This document shows positions 19,701 to 28,099 of a stretch of DNA of 64,000 nt, piece after piece (positions within the stretch are counted from its first letter, which is position 1; each line of letters begins with the position of its first letter). The position numbers and the translations under genes are program-made. Source of the DNA: Thermoplasmata archaeon (GTDB taxonomy: Archaea; Thermoplasmatota; Thermoplasmata; Thermoplasmatales; Thermoplasmataceae); the NCBI GenBank assembly GCA_021797735.1, contig JAJZZE010000055.1, positions 1 to 64,000 of the forward strand. Direction: 5' to 3'. The notes below the pieces were generated by a model. That model was given only the letters and a program-made list of their open reading frames with translations, made no database searches and was not told the DNA's origin.

Positions 19701-20516
19701 GTTGTAAGGATATTAAAGGAAGAATTAAATTATACAACATCAATAGGCATAGTAACATTGAGTGAATCGCAGAGATCTGCAGTGGAGGATGTTATGCTGA
19801 ATTATTCAAAAAATGATACTGTATTATCAGAAATATTGAATAATGGGGATATTTTTATTAAAAATCTGGAAAATGTCCAGGGTGACGAGAAGGATATAAT
19901 AATTTTAAGCATAGGCTACGGCAAGGATGAAAATGGAAAACTGACAATGAATTTCGGCCCGATAAACACGGCAGGTGGAGAAAAAAGGTTGAATGTTGCA
20001 ATAACGAGGGCAAGAAAAAAGGTTATAATTGTATCATCAATAAAATCAGAGGATATCAGGGTGCCATTAAATTCTGGCAAGGGACCGGATCTGTTAAGGA
20101 AATATATAAATTTTGCAGTAAACAGCAATGTCACTGATTTCAGGGAATTTAAAAATAATGATGAGATAATAAACGATATATCAGATAATCTTGAAAAAAA
20201 TGGCTTTAAAACAGAAAAAAACATAGGTTTTTCAAGAAACAATATAGCCCTGGCTGTAATAGACCCTGAAAACGAAAATCATTATATCATGGGCATAGAA
20301 ACGGATGGAAACATTTATAATAGCATGAAAACTGTTTCGGAAAGGGAAAGAATAAGAAATGAAATATTAAAAGGCCGTGGGTGGAGTTTATACAGGGTCT
20401 GGTCTATAGATTACATAAAAAATCCGGAAAGTGTTTTACACGATATTGTAAACAATATAAACAGGATAAACTTTAAAAATTTAAATGAAAAAAACAGCGC
20501 TGGGAGGGAGATTTGA
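16701..20516 (+). CDS. DUF4011-SF1 helicase-Vsr-like nuclease fusion (Hhe-like)
   Basis: N-terminal NNKLLYFDNKNF DUF4011-like; Walker A LNGPPGTGKSQTIANIIAD; LLIFDEASQLTPPEAVG; SGDTQQLPPTSFF; VQGDEKDIIILSIGYGKDENGKLTMNFGPINTAGGEKRLNVAITRARKKV; C-terminal MGIETDGNIYNSMKTVSERERIRNEILKGRGWSLYRVWSIDY. Confidence 0.88.
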   Translation: MEVNIDENIKKWEKDIIDTSKNNKLLYFDNKNFLRILTPSMAFLFDDIVNKDKKMAFKLNNDETRKKDEIIISKREGILKSLNEILYNSRNALKEHGSNVLYLSFGVLKWFDENSNGVETQLFFVPVEINKKLYDNFYLESIEGEIFFNPVLKEKLEQFGIKFDFNFDENLNISEAIRVFKLIIKDSKWVVSNSVYLGILSFTNNTIYNDIKNNHDLIKNNELTKSLAGNLDIIKTLNDKMPEKIDYNIDTVMDADSSQLNAIYAARCGASFILNGPPGTGKSQTIANIIADSMKNNKSVLFVSEKYAAIDVVKKRLDKIGLDNYILEFHGNKPKSEIIKSFYRSITDENSIIEEKMLVDRYSDTINNYARAIHLKRGKSNTSIYEACDIYLKNKTDLTLKIDDKVLEVSKEDLDNIEFQLAEFDDYADIIEDYNKIPAGFNIEKFKDDKEEFYKSLENLSSNIDKLTENADLINNVFGIKIDNINSLETIYNIVNSINTEIKLSDNYFNDDYINELYSLIEKYDKTKSEYDYMLELLSKKRSPKFLNLDILQLRNDFRNLYRSKLKRLSSNYKALIKEIMDLTEDKSRDSYDDILNDLDYAARVEEKEKELKSLETTMEEKNISVNEKARILYAKNIINMTENILNDSIKAFFSNYNDIDEIVFVKSLYEELIKNINYLDTMLDGNDLQLLGINEIKAIVDNILSFDIERYVKLNDLIEVMKNAGIDVSSIMNEKLKPGLILSAFMSEFYKNFIMYYINNDENLKDFRASSHERIINMFISFDKKRIMINRNNIIYNLYRNKMEALSRSPEISMIIKTENSKKKYQKPVKKLFDEIGNSVFKLKPCVMTSPTNVSSFFGNKMSFDLLIFDEASQLTPPEAVGSLMRSKQVIVSGDTQQLPPTSFFENINSSKYSEDYVVLDNILDQFDALGLNKILLKWHYRSVDDKLIAFSNKYFYDNLLESFPSAYKNPEETGIKFIYTEGMYSRGKKRNNITEANEVVRILKEELNYTTSIGIVTLSESQRSAVEDVMLNYSKNDTVLSEILNNGDIFIKNLENVQGDEKDIIILSIGYGKDENGKLTMNFGPINTAGGEKRLNVAITRARKKVIIVSSIKSEDIRVPLNSGKGPDLLRKYINFAVNSNVTDFREFKNNDEIINDISDNLEKNGFKTEKNIGFSRNNIALAVIDPENENHYIMGIETDGNIYNSMKTVSERERIRNEILKGRGWSLYRVWSIDYIKNPESVLHDIVNNINRINFKNLNEKNSAGREI

Positions 20517-20581
20517 ACTCCCGGGCTCTTACGAGCACAGGTTTTCCAGACCTGCGTCTTACCAGGCTAGGCTATCCCAGC
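20498..20581 (-). tRNA. tRNA-Ser (GGA)
   Basis: Reverse complement gctgggatagcc...caggtctggaaaacctg...long variable arm...gggagttcaaatctccctcccagcg; anticodon GGA; discriminator G. Confidence 0.93.
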
Positions 20582-20603
20582 TTCATATCGTAATGCATTT
20601 TGT

Positions 20604-21047
20604 TTATAATATTCTTTCGAATAGTGGTATTGTTAAACTTTTTTCAACACCATCTAGTGTCCTCAATTTTTCAAGGACGAAATTTGATAGATCCTTCATT
20701 GATTTCTGTGCAGTTAAAATCATAATATCCCAGTCACCGGTTATAATTGATGCAGATATAACGCTATCAAGTTTAGCCAGATTGTTGCATAATGTTCTCT
20801 GATCGGTTTTTGATTTAGAGTCATACTGTATAAGTATATATGATAATACAGAGTAACCAAGTTTTTCATAATTAAGGTCAACTGTATATTTTTTGATAAA
20901 ACCGTCCTTTCTCAATCTCTCCATTCTTTCAAATATTGTGGCCCTGGGTATATTTAATGCATTGGACAGATCAGAAATCTTGTCCCTGCCATGCTCTTTC
21001 AGGTAATCTATTATTTTCACATCTTTTTTATCCACGCTATCAAGCAT
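20604..21047 (-). CDS. Lrp/AsnC family transcriptional regulator
   Basis: MLDSVDKKDVKIIDYLKEHGRDKISDLSNALNIPRATIFERMERLRKDGFIKKYTVDLNYEKLGY...; start reassigned from 21158. Confidence 0.88.
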   Translation of the reverse strand: MLDSVDKKDVKIIDYLKEHGRDKISDLSNALNIPRATIFERMERLRKDGFIKKYTVDLNYEKLGYSVLSYILIQYDSKSKTDQRTLCNNLAKLDSVISASIITGDWDIMILTAQKSMKDLSNFVLEKLRTLDGVEKSLTIPLFERIL

Positions 21048-21140
21048 AAAATCAAAATGACATGTAAGTATATAAAAGGTTTGTTTTAATAACATAAAAG
21101 CGTATAGAAAATTTATAAATAGCGGTATAATTATATAATT

Positions 21141-22100
21141 ATGGAAACAGTCAATCAAAAAGAAGAATATGTTGTAAGTGAAATAGAGAGTTCAATAAAG
21201 CATCTCTCAGATGAAAGGGTTAAGCATGCGATAGTTGCCCAGGGCTATGTAAGGGAATATGTAATGGATTTCTTAAGATCCCGGGGGTATATTGAAATAC
21301 CACCCATTATAATTTCGCCGTTAACAGACCCATTAAACCATCCAGTATATGATCCAAGAATACATGCATATGGTGGCGATATGTGGATTACAAAAAGTAT
21401 GATATTCCATAAGCAAATAGCCGTGCAGGAATTAAAAAAGATTTTTATAATGTCTCCCAACATAAGGCTGGAACAGGAAGAAAGATCAGCCACCGGCAGG
21501 CATCTGTATGAGTTTTCACAGATAGATGTAGAGGCTTTAGATAAATCACGGGAGGAAATGATGGATCTGGCCGAAGATTTAATTATATACACAATAGATA
21601 GAATAAAGAAGGAGCATCCAGAAGAATTAAAATATTTCCACAGGGAATTACCGGATTATAAAAAACCATTTGATAAAATAACATATGCCGATGCAGAGAA
21701 GAAATATGGCAGGGATTTTGAAAAAAAGCTATCACTGGAAGCAAAATCACCCGTGTGGTTAATAGATATACCGTTAAGGGAAAGAGAGTTCTATGACCGG
21801 GAATATCCAGATAAACCCGGCATATTAAGGGATATGGATTTAATATATCCTGAGGGCTATCAGGAGGCATCATCAGGTGGAGAAAGGGAATTCGAATTAT
21901 CAAAAATACTTGAAAGAATACACAAAAAAGACCAGACAGAAGAACAGTTTAAATGGTTCATAGAACTGGCTAAACACGGAATAAAATTATCAACAGGATT
22001 CGGTATAGGAATTGAAAGATTCACAAGATTTATCTGTGGTGTTGAAAGAATAGAGGATGTATCACCATTTCCAAAAATACCAGGTAAAATATCATTATAA
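21141..22100 (+). CDS. Archaeal asparagine synthetase A-like / AsnRS paralog lacking the anticodon-binding domain
   Basis: Class II catalytic core (FIMSPNIRLEQEERSATGRHLYEFSQIDVE; HGIKLSTGFGIGIERFTRFICGVERIEDVSPFPKIPG); no OB domain. Confidence 0.85.
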   Translation: METVNQKEEYVVSEIESSIKHLSDERVKHAIVAQGYVREYVMDFLRSRGYIEIPPIIISPLTDPLNHPVYDPRIHAYGGDMWITKSMIFHKQIAVQELKKIFIMSPNIRLEQEERSATGRHLYEFSQIDVEALDKSREEMMDLAEDLIIYTIDRIKKEHPEELKYFHRELPDYKKPFDKITYADAEKKYGRDFEKKLSLEAKSPVWLIDIPLREREFYDREYPDKPGILRDMDLIYPEGYQEASSGGEREFELSKILERIHKKDQTEEQFKWFIELAKHGIKLSTGFGIGIERFTRFICGVERIEDVSPFPKIPGKISL

Positions 22101-22574
22101 ATTTATTGAGGCAATTATAAATAATAACCCTAAGAAAATAAATAAATAATTTACTGCTTTATTATTGTATTTTAAATGCAGAAGGGTAAATCTTTTAAAT
22201 TTATTTCCACTTTTTATAAATATTCCATTACATGTAAATGCATCCAGAAACAAATGTGAAGGACCTGCAAAAAATCCCTGATAGAATACTGCAATTATTT
22301 CACTGTTTATTATAATATTATGATATATATCAAGGGCAAACATTAAAGCAAATGCAGGCATCAAACCAATCATGATGCTGTTATTTATAGAATGTGTCCT
22401 TTTTGTTCTTGTATAAAATCTATTTCTTATTTTATGCCCAAACCTGTCTATTATATAATTTGAGATTACTGATATTATAAATGCCGAAATAAATAAGCCA
22501 AAATTCCCAGAAAATAGTGATCCTATGAATGCCAGCAGGCCAGTTGAAAATATATAGTGTGTTAATAATTTCAT
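22095..22574 (-). CDS. DUF1286-like membrane protein
   Basis: MKLLTHYIFSTGLLAFIG...NYIIDRFGHKIRNRFYTRTKRTHSINNSIMIGL...HLFLDAFT; conserved His/Asp in TM context. Confidence 0.65.
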   Translation of the reverse strand: MKLLTHYIFSTGLLAFIGSLFSGNFGLFISAFIISVISNYIIDRFGHKIRNRFYTRTKRTHSINNSIMIGLMPAFALMFALDIYHNIIINSEIIAVFYQGFFAGPSHLFLDAFTCNGIFIKSGNKFKRFTLLHLKYNNKAVNYLFIFLGLLFIIASINL

Positions 22575-22611
22575 GGCATGACATTGTCCTATCATTTTTA
22601 TATTTTTTGAG

Positions 22612-22695
22612 CGCTGGGAGGGAGATTTGAACTCCCGAGCTATTTCTAGCAGTAGATTTCGAATCTACCGTCTTACCGGGCTAGGCTATCCCAGC
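22612..22695 (-). tRNA. tRNA-Ser (CGA)
   Basis: Reverse complement gctgggatagcc...gtagattcgaaatctac...gggagttcaaatctccctcccagcg; anticodon CGA. Confidence 0.93.
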
Positions 22696-22706
22696 TTTAT
22701 TGTGTA

Positions 22707-23108
22707 TCAATTACCTTTATTTAATTTTTCATGTTCCTTTTTCATGCATTTATCCATTATAACATACATATTATTTTTTTCTGCAATATCTTTTGCCTCA
22801 TTATTTATTATTCCCTCCTGCATCCATATAACTTTTGATTTTCCAATTGCTTCATTGACTATTTCTGGAACAAATTCGGGTTTTCTGAATATATCTACCA
22901 CATCGATATTTCTATCTATTGATTTTATATCCTTATATACCTTAATTCCCTGCCATTCTTCTATGTTTGGATTTACCGGTATAATACTGTATCCATTTCT
23001 TAATAAATAGTCGGCAACCAGATAGCTGTACCTGTCAGGTTTATCGGATAATCCAACAACCGCTATGTCCTTATAATTTTTCAATATATATTTTATATCC
23101 ATGCCCAT
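22707..23108 (-). CDS. CoA-binding domain protein (YccU-like)
   Basis: DIAVVGLSDKPDRYSYLVADYLLRNGYSIIPVNPN...VIWMQEGIINNEAKDIAEKNNMYVIMDKCMKKEHEKL. Confidence 0.85.
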   Translation of the reverse strand: MGMDIKYILKNYKDIAVVGLSDKPDRYSYLVADYLLRNGYSIIPVNPNIEEWQGIKVYKDIKSIDRNIDVVDIFRKPEFVPEIVNEAIGKSKVIWMQEGIINNEAKDIAEKNNMYVIMDKCMKKEHEKLNKGN

Positions 23109-23175
23109 ATATAGGCAATTTTTATTTAAACCTTCTATCTAAATAAATTTAAATATTTTTCTGTAATACTTATTA

Positions 23176-23481
23176 ATGTTCTGTCCTAAGTGTGGTTCAT
23201 TAATGACTCCAAATAAAGATAAATATGTATGTAATAGTTGTGGATATGAAGTTTTAAAGGAGGGTGTTACAAGCCAGAGGATAACATCACGGAGTTCGGA
23301 TAAGGAGATTGTAATGGTTGCAAAGGAGGTTAGTGCAGAACCACTGGATAGCGATGCTGTATGCCCCAAATGCCACCATACCGGTGCATACTATCTATTA
23401 AAGCAAACAAGGTCGGCCGATGAGCCAGAAACAAAATTCTATACCTGTGAATCATGTGGACACAGATGGAGAGAATACTAA
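23176..23481 (+). CDS. tfs: Transcription factor S (TFIIS/RpoM-like)
   Basis: MFCPKCGSLMTP...YVCNSCGYE ... CPKCHHTGAYYLLKQTRSADEPETKFYTCESCGHRWREY. Confidence 0.95.
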   Translation: MFCPKCGSLMTPNKDKYVCNSCGYEVLKEGVTSQRITSRSSDKEIVMVAKEVSAEPLDSDAVCPKCHHTGAYYLLKQTRSADEPETKFYTCESCGHRWREY

Positions 23482-23530
23482 AATCTTTACGAATTAGATA
23501 AAACTAAATATTATTTTTAAATGTTTAATT

Positions 23531-24901
23531 ATGGTTCTTGAAAGTTTATCAGATTCATTAAAGGGTATAATACGAAAAGTATCAGGTGCAAGTTATATAG
23601 ATAAGGATACCATAAAGGATGTTACTAAGGACATTCAAAGGGCTTTATTAAAGGCAGATGTAAATGTAAAGCTTGTTTTAAAATTAACAAATACCGTTCA
23701 GGAAAGGGCGTTAAATGAAAAACCACCTGCAGGCATGACAAATCAGGACTATATTATAAGGATTATCTATGATGAACTATTAAAAATTCTTGGAGAGAAT
23801 GCAAACTTTGAACTGAAGCCGCAGACAATAATGCTTGTGGGTTTATATGGTAATGGAAAAACAACAACAGCAGGCAAATTAGCGAAACTATTTATGAAAA
23901 AAGGTTTTTCTGCAGGTTTAATAGCAGCTGATGTCCACAGGCCCGGTGCATATGAACAGCTGTACCAGATATCAAAGGGCATAAATTCAAAATTTTATGG
24001 TGAAAAGGGCGAAAAAAGCGCATTAAAAATAGTTAAAAATGGTATAAAGGAACTGGATACCAAAATAAAAATTATAGATACCAGTGGCAGGGATTCCCTT
24101 GATGATGAATTAATAAACGAGGTTAGGGAAATAAAGGAAAAAATAAAGCCAGATAATGTTTTGTTTGTTATAGATGCAACGCTGGGCCAGCAGGCTGGTC
24201 CACAGGCTGCAGCACTGAACAATGCGGTAAACATAAATGGTGTTATAATTACCAAGATGGATGGTACTGGAAAGGCTGGAGGTGCTTTAAGTGCAGTTGC
24301 CGATATAAAATCCCCGGTTTATTTTATAGGTACAGGCGAGCATGTGGATGACCTTGAAATATTCAATCCAAAAAAATTCCTGTCAAGATTACTGGGTATG
24401 GGCGATATTGATGCCCTGATGGAGGCCGTTAAGGAAACAAACCTCACAGAGGAAGAGGCGGAGGAATCTCTGGAAAAATTGATGTCTGGCAAATTCAATT
24501 TAATGGATATGTATGATGTCTGGGAAAAGTTTTCTAAACCCGGTCTGCTGAAAAAAATATTTGGATCCCTACCATTAGCTAAACTTCCCGGCGGGAATAA
24601 GATAGATGAATCGCAGATAGACCAGGCTGATGTGAAATTAAAATTATACAGGGTTGTATTAGATTCAATGACGTTTGATGAATTAGAAAATCCCGATTTA
24701 CTGAATGCAAAAAGGATAAAAAGGGTGGCAATGGGATCAGGCAAGGGAGAGGCGAACGTCCGTGAATTATTAAAAGAATACCGCGGAATGAAGAACAATC
24801 TGAAAATGATGAAGGGCAACAGGAATTTCAGAAAACTGTTAAAATCACAGATAAAGGGCGGGGACTTTAGCCTGGATAACATGGGTTTAGATACGAAATA
24901 A
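23531..24901 (+). CDS. srp54: Signal recognition particle 54 kDa protein
   Basis: GLYGNGKTTTAGKLA; DVHRPGAYEQL; DTSGRD; ITKMDGTGKAGGALS; GTGEHVDDLE; Met-rich C-terminal M domain. Confidence 0.96.
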   Translation: MVLESLSDSLKGIIRKVSGASYIDKDTIKDVTKDIQRALLKADVNVKLVLKLTNTVQERALNEKPPAGMTNQDYIIRIIYDELLKILGENANFELKPQTIMLVGLYGNGKTTTAGKLAKLFMKKGFSAGLIAADVHRPGAYEQLYQISKGINSKFYGEKGEKSALKIVKNGIKELDTKIKIIDTSGRDSLDDELINEVREIKEKIKPDNVLFVIDATLGQQAGPQAAALNNAVNINGVIITKMDGTGKAGGALSAVADIKSPVYFIGTGEHVDDLEIFNPKKFLSRLLGMGDIDALMEAVKETNLTEEEAEESLEKLMSGKFNLMDMYDVWEKFSKPGLLKKIFGSLPLAKLPGGNKIDESQIDQADVKLKLYRVVLDSMTFDELENPDLLNAKRIKRVAMGSGKGEANVRELLKEYRGMKNNLKMMKGNRNFRKLLKSQIKGGDFSLDNMGLDTK

Positions 24902-25010
24902 ACTTATAATAACATTCATTTTACAGCACTGGATTTATGATTATATTTAATAATTTACTTATAGTTCCATTCAGGTAAGTTAAAAAATAATAATATAATA
25001 AAAATTTATT

Positions 25011-26201
25011 TTAAATCAAATCCTCTAACTGTTCCACAAGCTCAGGATATTTTATCTGGACAGCTTTCAGTATTTCTTCAACAGATATTTCATTTATTTT
25101 AACACTGGACACAACATCAACTAATTTATCCAGGGTATCATCGGACAGTGTACCTAATTTTTCCTTTGCAAACCAGTTCCTTAAATGTTTTCTTTCAAGT
25201 CTTTCCTTTACCATTAGCTCATAACTTCTCAGCATTTCTTCTGAAAAATCGTTCGCATCTATTGCCTTTTTTGCAACCTGCGCCGCATATTTTCCTGATA
25301 TTAAGCCATTTGCTATACCACCGCCGGTTATAGGGTCTATTAATCTTGCAGCATCACCTATGACCATCAATCCAGGCAATGTCATTTTATCCCTTACCTT
25401 ATTTACCGAAACGCCACCTGTGATTTCCTGTATTATTTTACCTTTTTTGTATCCCGGATGTGAATTTATCCAGTTATCCAGGTAGTTTTTAACATCCCAG
25501 CGATCTTTCATTCTTGATATTGTTACCCCTATACCGACGTTAGCCTCATGGGGACCCTTAGGGAATACCCATAAATAACCGGCAGGTGCTATTGACCCCA
25601 GATAAAAATCTGTATAATCTTCATTTGAATCAACATTTATCATTCTGTACTCTATTGCTGATATTATATCGTTTTTTGCTAAAATTAATGACTTTAATCC
25701 AGCCCATCTTCCGAACTCACTTTCAAAGCCATCCGCTGCTATTACTATTTTAGCTTTTACATCAACTATTTCTGCATTATGCCTTATTCTGGCACCCACA
25801 ATTCTGTTTCCTTCCTTTATAATGCCAACCGCAGGTGATTTAACCCATATATCTGAGCCCTCGGATGCTGCTAAAGCTGCAACGTGTTTATCGAATTTAT
25901 CCCTTTCTATAACATATCCCACCTCATTTCCAGCATTTTCCGCAGTTAACATTATAGGGTTTCTCTCGGATGGGCCATATATTCTTGCACCCTTAACCTC
26001 AACCGATATCCAGTGTGGGTCAGGTTTTAAATCCACTTCAGGCATCCATGATTTTGAAACGCCCTCACCACATCTTACAGGTGACCCTATATCTGGCCTT
26101 TTTTCTATTAATAAAGTTTTTAAACCATATCTTGAAGCATATCTTGCTGCAGAACTCCCTGCAGGACCTGCGCCTATTACTAAAACATCATAATTTAGCA
26201 T
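25011..26201 (-). CDS. Geranylgeranyl reductase family (digeranylgeranylglycerophospholipid reductase)
   Basis: MLNYDVLVIGAGPAGSSAARYASRYGLKTLLIEKRPDIGSPVRCGEGVSK...GDAARLIDPITGGGIANGL. Confidence 0.92.
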   Translation of the reverse strand: MLNYDVLVIGAGPAGSSAARYASRYGLKTLLIEKRPDIGSPVRCGEGVSKSWMPEVDLKPDPHWISVEVKGARIYGPSERNPIMLTAENAGNEVGYVIERDKFDKHVAALAASEGSDIWVKSPAVGIIKEGNRIVGARIRHNAEIVDVKAKIVIAADGFESEFGRWAGLKSLILAKNDIISAIEYRMINVDSNEDYTDFYLGSIAPAGYLWVFPKGPHEANVGIGVTISRMKDRWDVKNYLDNWINSHPGYKKGKIIQEITGGVSVNKVRDKMTLPGLMVIGDAARLIDPITGGGIANGLISGKYAAQVAKKAIDANDFSEEMLRSYELMVKERLERKHLRNWFAKEKLGTLSDDTLDKLVDVVSSVKINEISVEEILKAVQIKYPELVEQLEDLI

Positions 26202-26412
26202 GGAACCACTCCGCTGAAATTGCAGCTGTAGGGCATCCCACAACACAAAAACCACATTTTATGCATTTTTCTTCATTGATATCAATAACAGTCTCATCCA
26301 TAAAAATTGCATCTGTTGGGCACATACCAACACATGCACCACAGTAATTGCAGAGACTCCTATCAACATCCATCTCGCTATTGACTTTCAACTCCATAAC
26401 CATAGAAGACAC
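26188..26412 (-). CDS. Ferredoxin, 2x[4Fe-4S]
   Basis: LCNYCGACVGMCPTDAI ... KCIKCGFCVVGCPTAAI; overlaps start of reductase gene. Confidence 0.9.
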   Translation of the reverse strand: MSSMVMELKVNSEMDVDRSLCNYCGACVGMCPTDAIFMDETVIDINEEKCIKCGFCVVGCPTAAISAEWFHAKL

Positions 26413-26422
26413 ATTAATATAT

Positions 26423-27064
26423 CTATTTTTTGTTTTTTATTTCCTTACCATTTATATAATAATCACAGCATTTTGTTAATAAGCACACATCGCATTTTGG
26501 GGATACCGGCTTACATATGTTCTTTCCAAATTCCACAAATACAGGATTAAATTCTATCTGGTCTTTTACCGGTATTATCTTCTTTAGGGCTTCCTCAGTT
26601 TCATCGGGGTTTTTTGTTTTTACAAGCCCTATACGGTTTGATATTCTGAAAACATGTGTATCAACAGCTATTGCAGGTATATCATAGCCCTGTGTTAAAA
26701 CAATGTTTGCCGTTTTACTGCCAACTCCCGGTATTTTTATCAGTTCATCATGACTGTCCGGAACCTTTCCACCGTAATTATGATTTATTATTTTTGATAC
26801 CTCTATCAATCTTTTTGATTTTACATTGCTGAATCCAACGTTTTTTATTATCTTTTTTATGTCACCCGCATCCGCATTTTCAAGCCCGTACGAATCCCTG
26901 TATGTATTGTATAATGACCTTGCCGCTTCATCGGTTGTTTTATCCTTTGTTCTATGTGATAATATTGTTGTTATAAGTATCCAGAACGGGTCATTTTTGA
27001 ACTCAAAATGATGTTCGGGTGCCATTTTTTTAACCTTTTTATAAATTGTTTCAAAATCTTTCAT
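26423..27064 (-). CDS. nth: Endonuclease III
   Basis: HhH-GPD IPGVGSKTANIVLTQGYDIPAIAVDTHVFRISNRIGL; C-terminal CKPVSPKCDVCLLTKCC FeS. Confidence 0.92.
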   Translation of the reverse strand: MKDFETIYKKVKKMAPEHHFEFKNDPFWILITTILSHRTKDKTTDEAARSLYNTYRDSYGLENADAGDIKKIIKNVGFSNVKSKRLIEVSKIINHNYGGKVPDSHDELIKIPGVGSKTANIVLTQGYDIPAIAVDTHVFRISNRIGLVKTKNPDETEEALKKIIPVKDQIEFNPVFVEFGKNICKPVSPKCDVCLLTKCCDYYINGKEIKNKK

Positions 27065-27166
27065 TTAATGGCAATTATAATACCGTTAATATTTTTTTAG
27101 AATTTAATATTATACATCAATCATTATTTAACAATATTTAAATCGGTATTTTGTAATCATGGTATT

Positions 27167-28099
27167 ATGGATACATATGCATTCAAATTAAGATTTATAA
27201 CTGTACTGGTGGGGATGGCAATAGCATTGATATTTGCCTTTGTTGTAGCCGGTGTTCTTGTTTATCTGTATGGAATAACAGTAACATCATCATTAATTTA
27301 CATGTTATTAATTATAATGCTCTTCATTGATATGGCTCAGTGGTTATTAAGCCCCTATCTGGTCGGGTTAACGTTTAAATTAAAAAAAGCAGGGGAGTCG
27401 GAATACCCCGAACTGTTTGATATTGTAAGGGAAGCATGCAATTACAATAATATACACAAAATCCCGGAAATATATGTAGCATTGAACGGATCACCGAATG
27501 CATTTGCCTACGGTTCTCCATTAACCGGAAAAAGAATAGCATTTACGAAGAGCATATTAAACACGTTAAACCATGATGAACTGTTGGCGGTAACAGGCCA
27601 CGAAATTGGCCACATCAGACATCACGACATGGAATTACTGATGGCTATAGGCCTGATACCCACATTAATATTCTATATGGCTTATGGAACCCTATTTTCC
27701 AGTTTTGGATCAAGAAAAAGTGGGAATTTCCTTTTAATTGCGGTGTTATTATTTGCACTGAGTTTTGTATTTAACATAATGATTTTAGGTGTAAATAGAA
27801 TAAGGGAATCATATGCTGATGTGAATTCTGCAAAGACGGTGCCCGGCGGTGCATACAATCTGCAGAGAAGCCTGGCAAAATTAACAAAAAACACACAAAA
27901 TTATGGGAGAAATAAAAAACGTTCAATAAATGATATGTTAATGTTTTCAGATAATAATTTTAAAACAGATTTCTTTGATGATATAGATGACACTATAGAA
28001 AAATTAAAGGCAATGAAAGCACCGAGATCATTATTTTCAGACCATCCACATCCCGCAAAAAGAATTCAAAATCTCGAAAAGTATAAAAATAATTTTTAA
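27167..28099 (+). CDS. htpX: HtpX-like M48 zinc metalloprotease
   Basis: LLAVTGHEIGHIRHHDMELLMAIGLIPT; N-terminal TM segments; RESYADVNSAKT. Confidence 0.92.
   Translation: MDTYAFKLRFITVLVGMAIALIFAFVVAGVLVYLYGITVTSSLIYMLLIIMLFIDMAQWLLSPYLVGLTFKLKKAGESEYPELFDIVREACNYNNIHKIPEIYVALNGSPNAFAYGSPLTGKRIAFTKSILNTLNHDELLAVTGHEIGHIRHHDMELLMAIGLIPTLIFYMAYGTLFSSFGSRKSGNFLLIAVLLFALSFVFNIMILGVNRIRESYADVNSAKTVPGGAYNLQRSLAKLTKNTQNYGRNKKRSINDMLMFSDNNFKTDFFDDIDDTIEKLKAMKAPRSLFSDHPHPAKRIQNLEKYKNNF

Noticed and set aside
20485-20802. ORF 20485..20802 plus
   Set aside because: Reads through the tRNA-Ser gene and antisense to the Lrp regulator.
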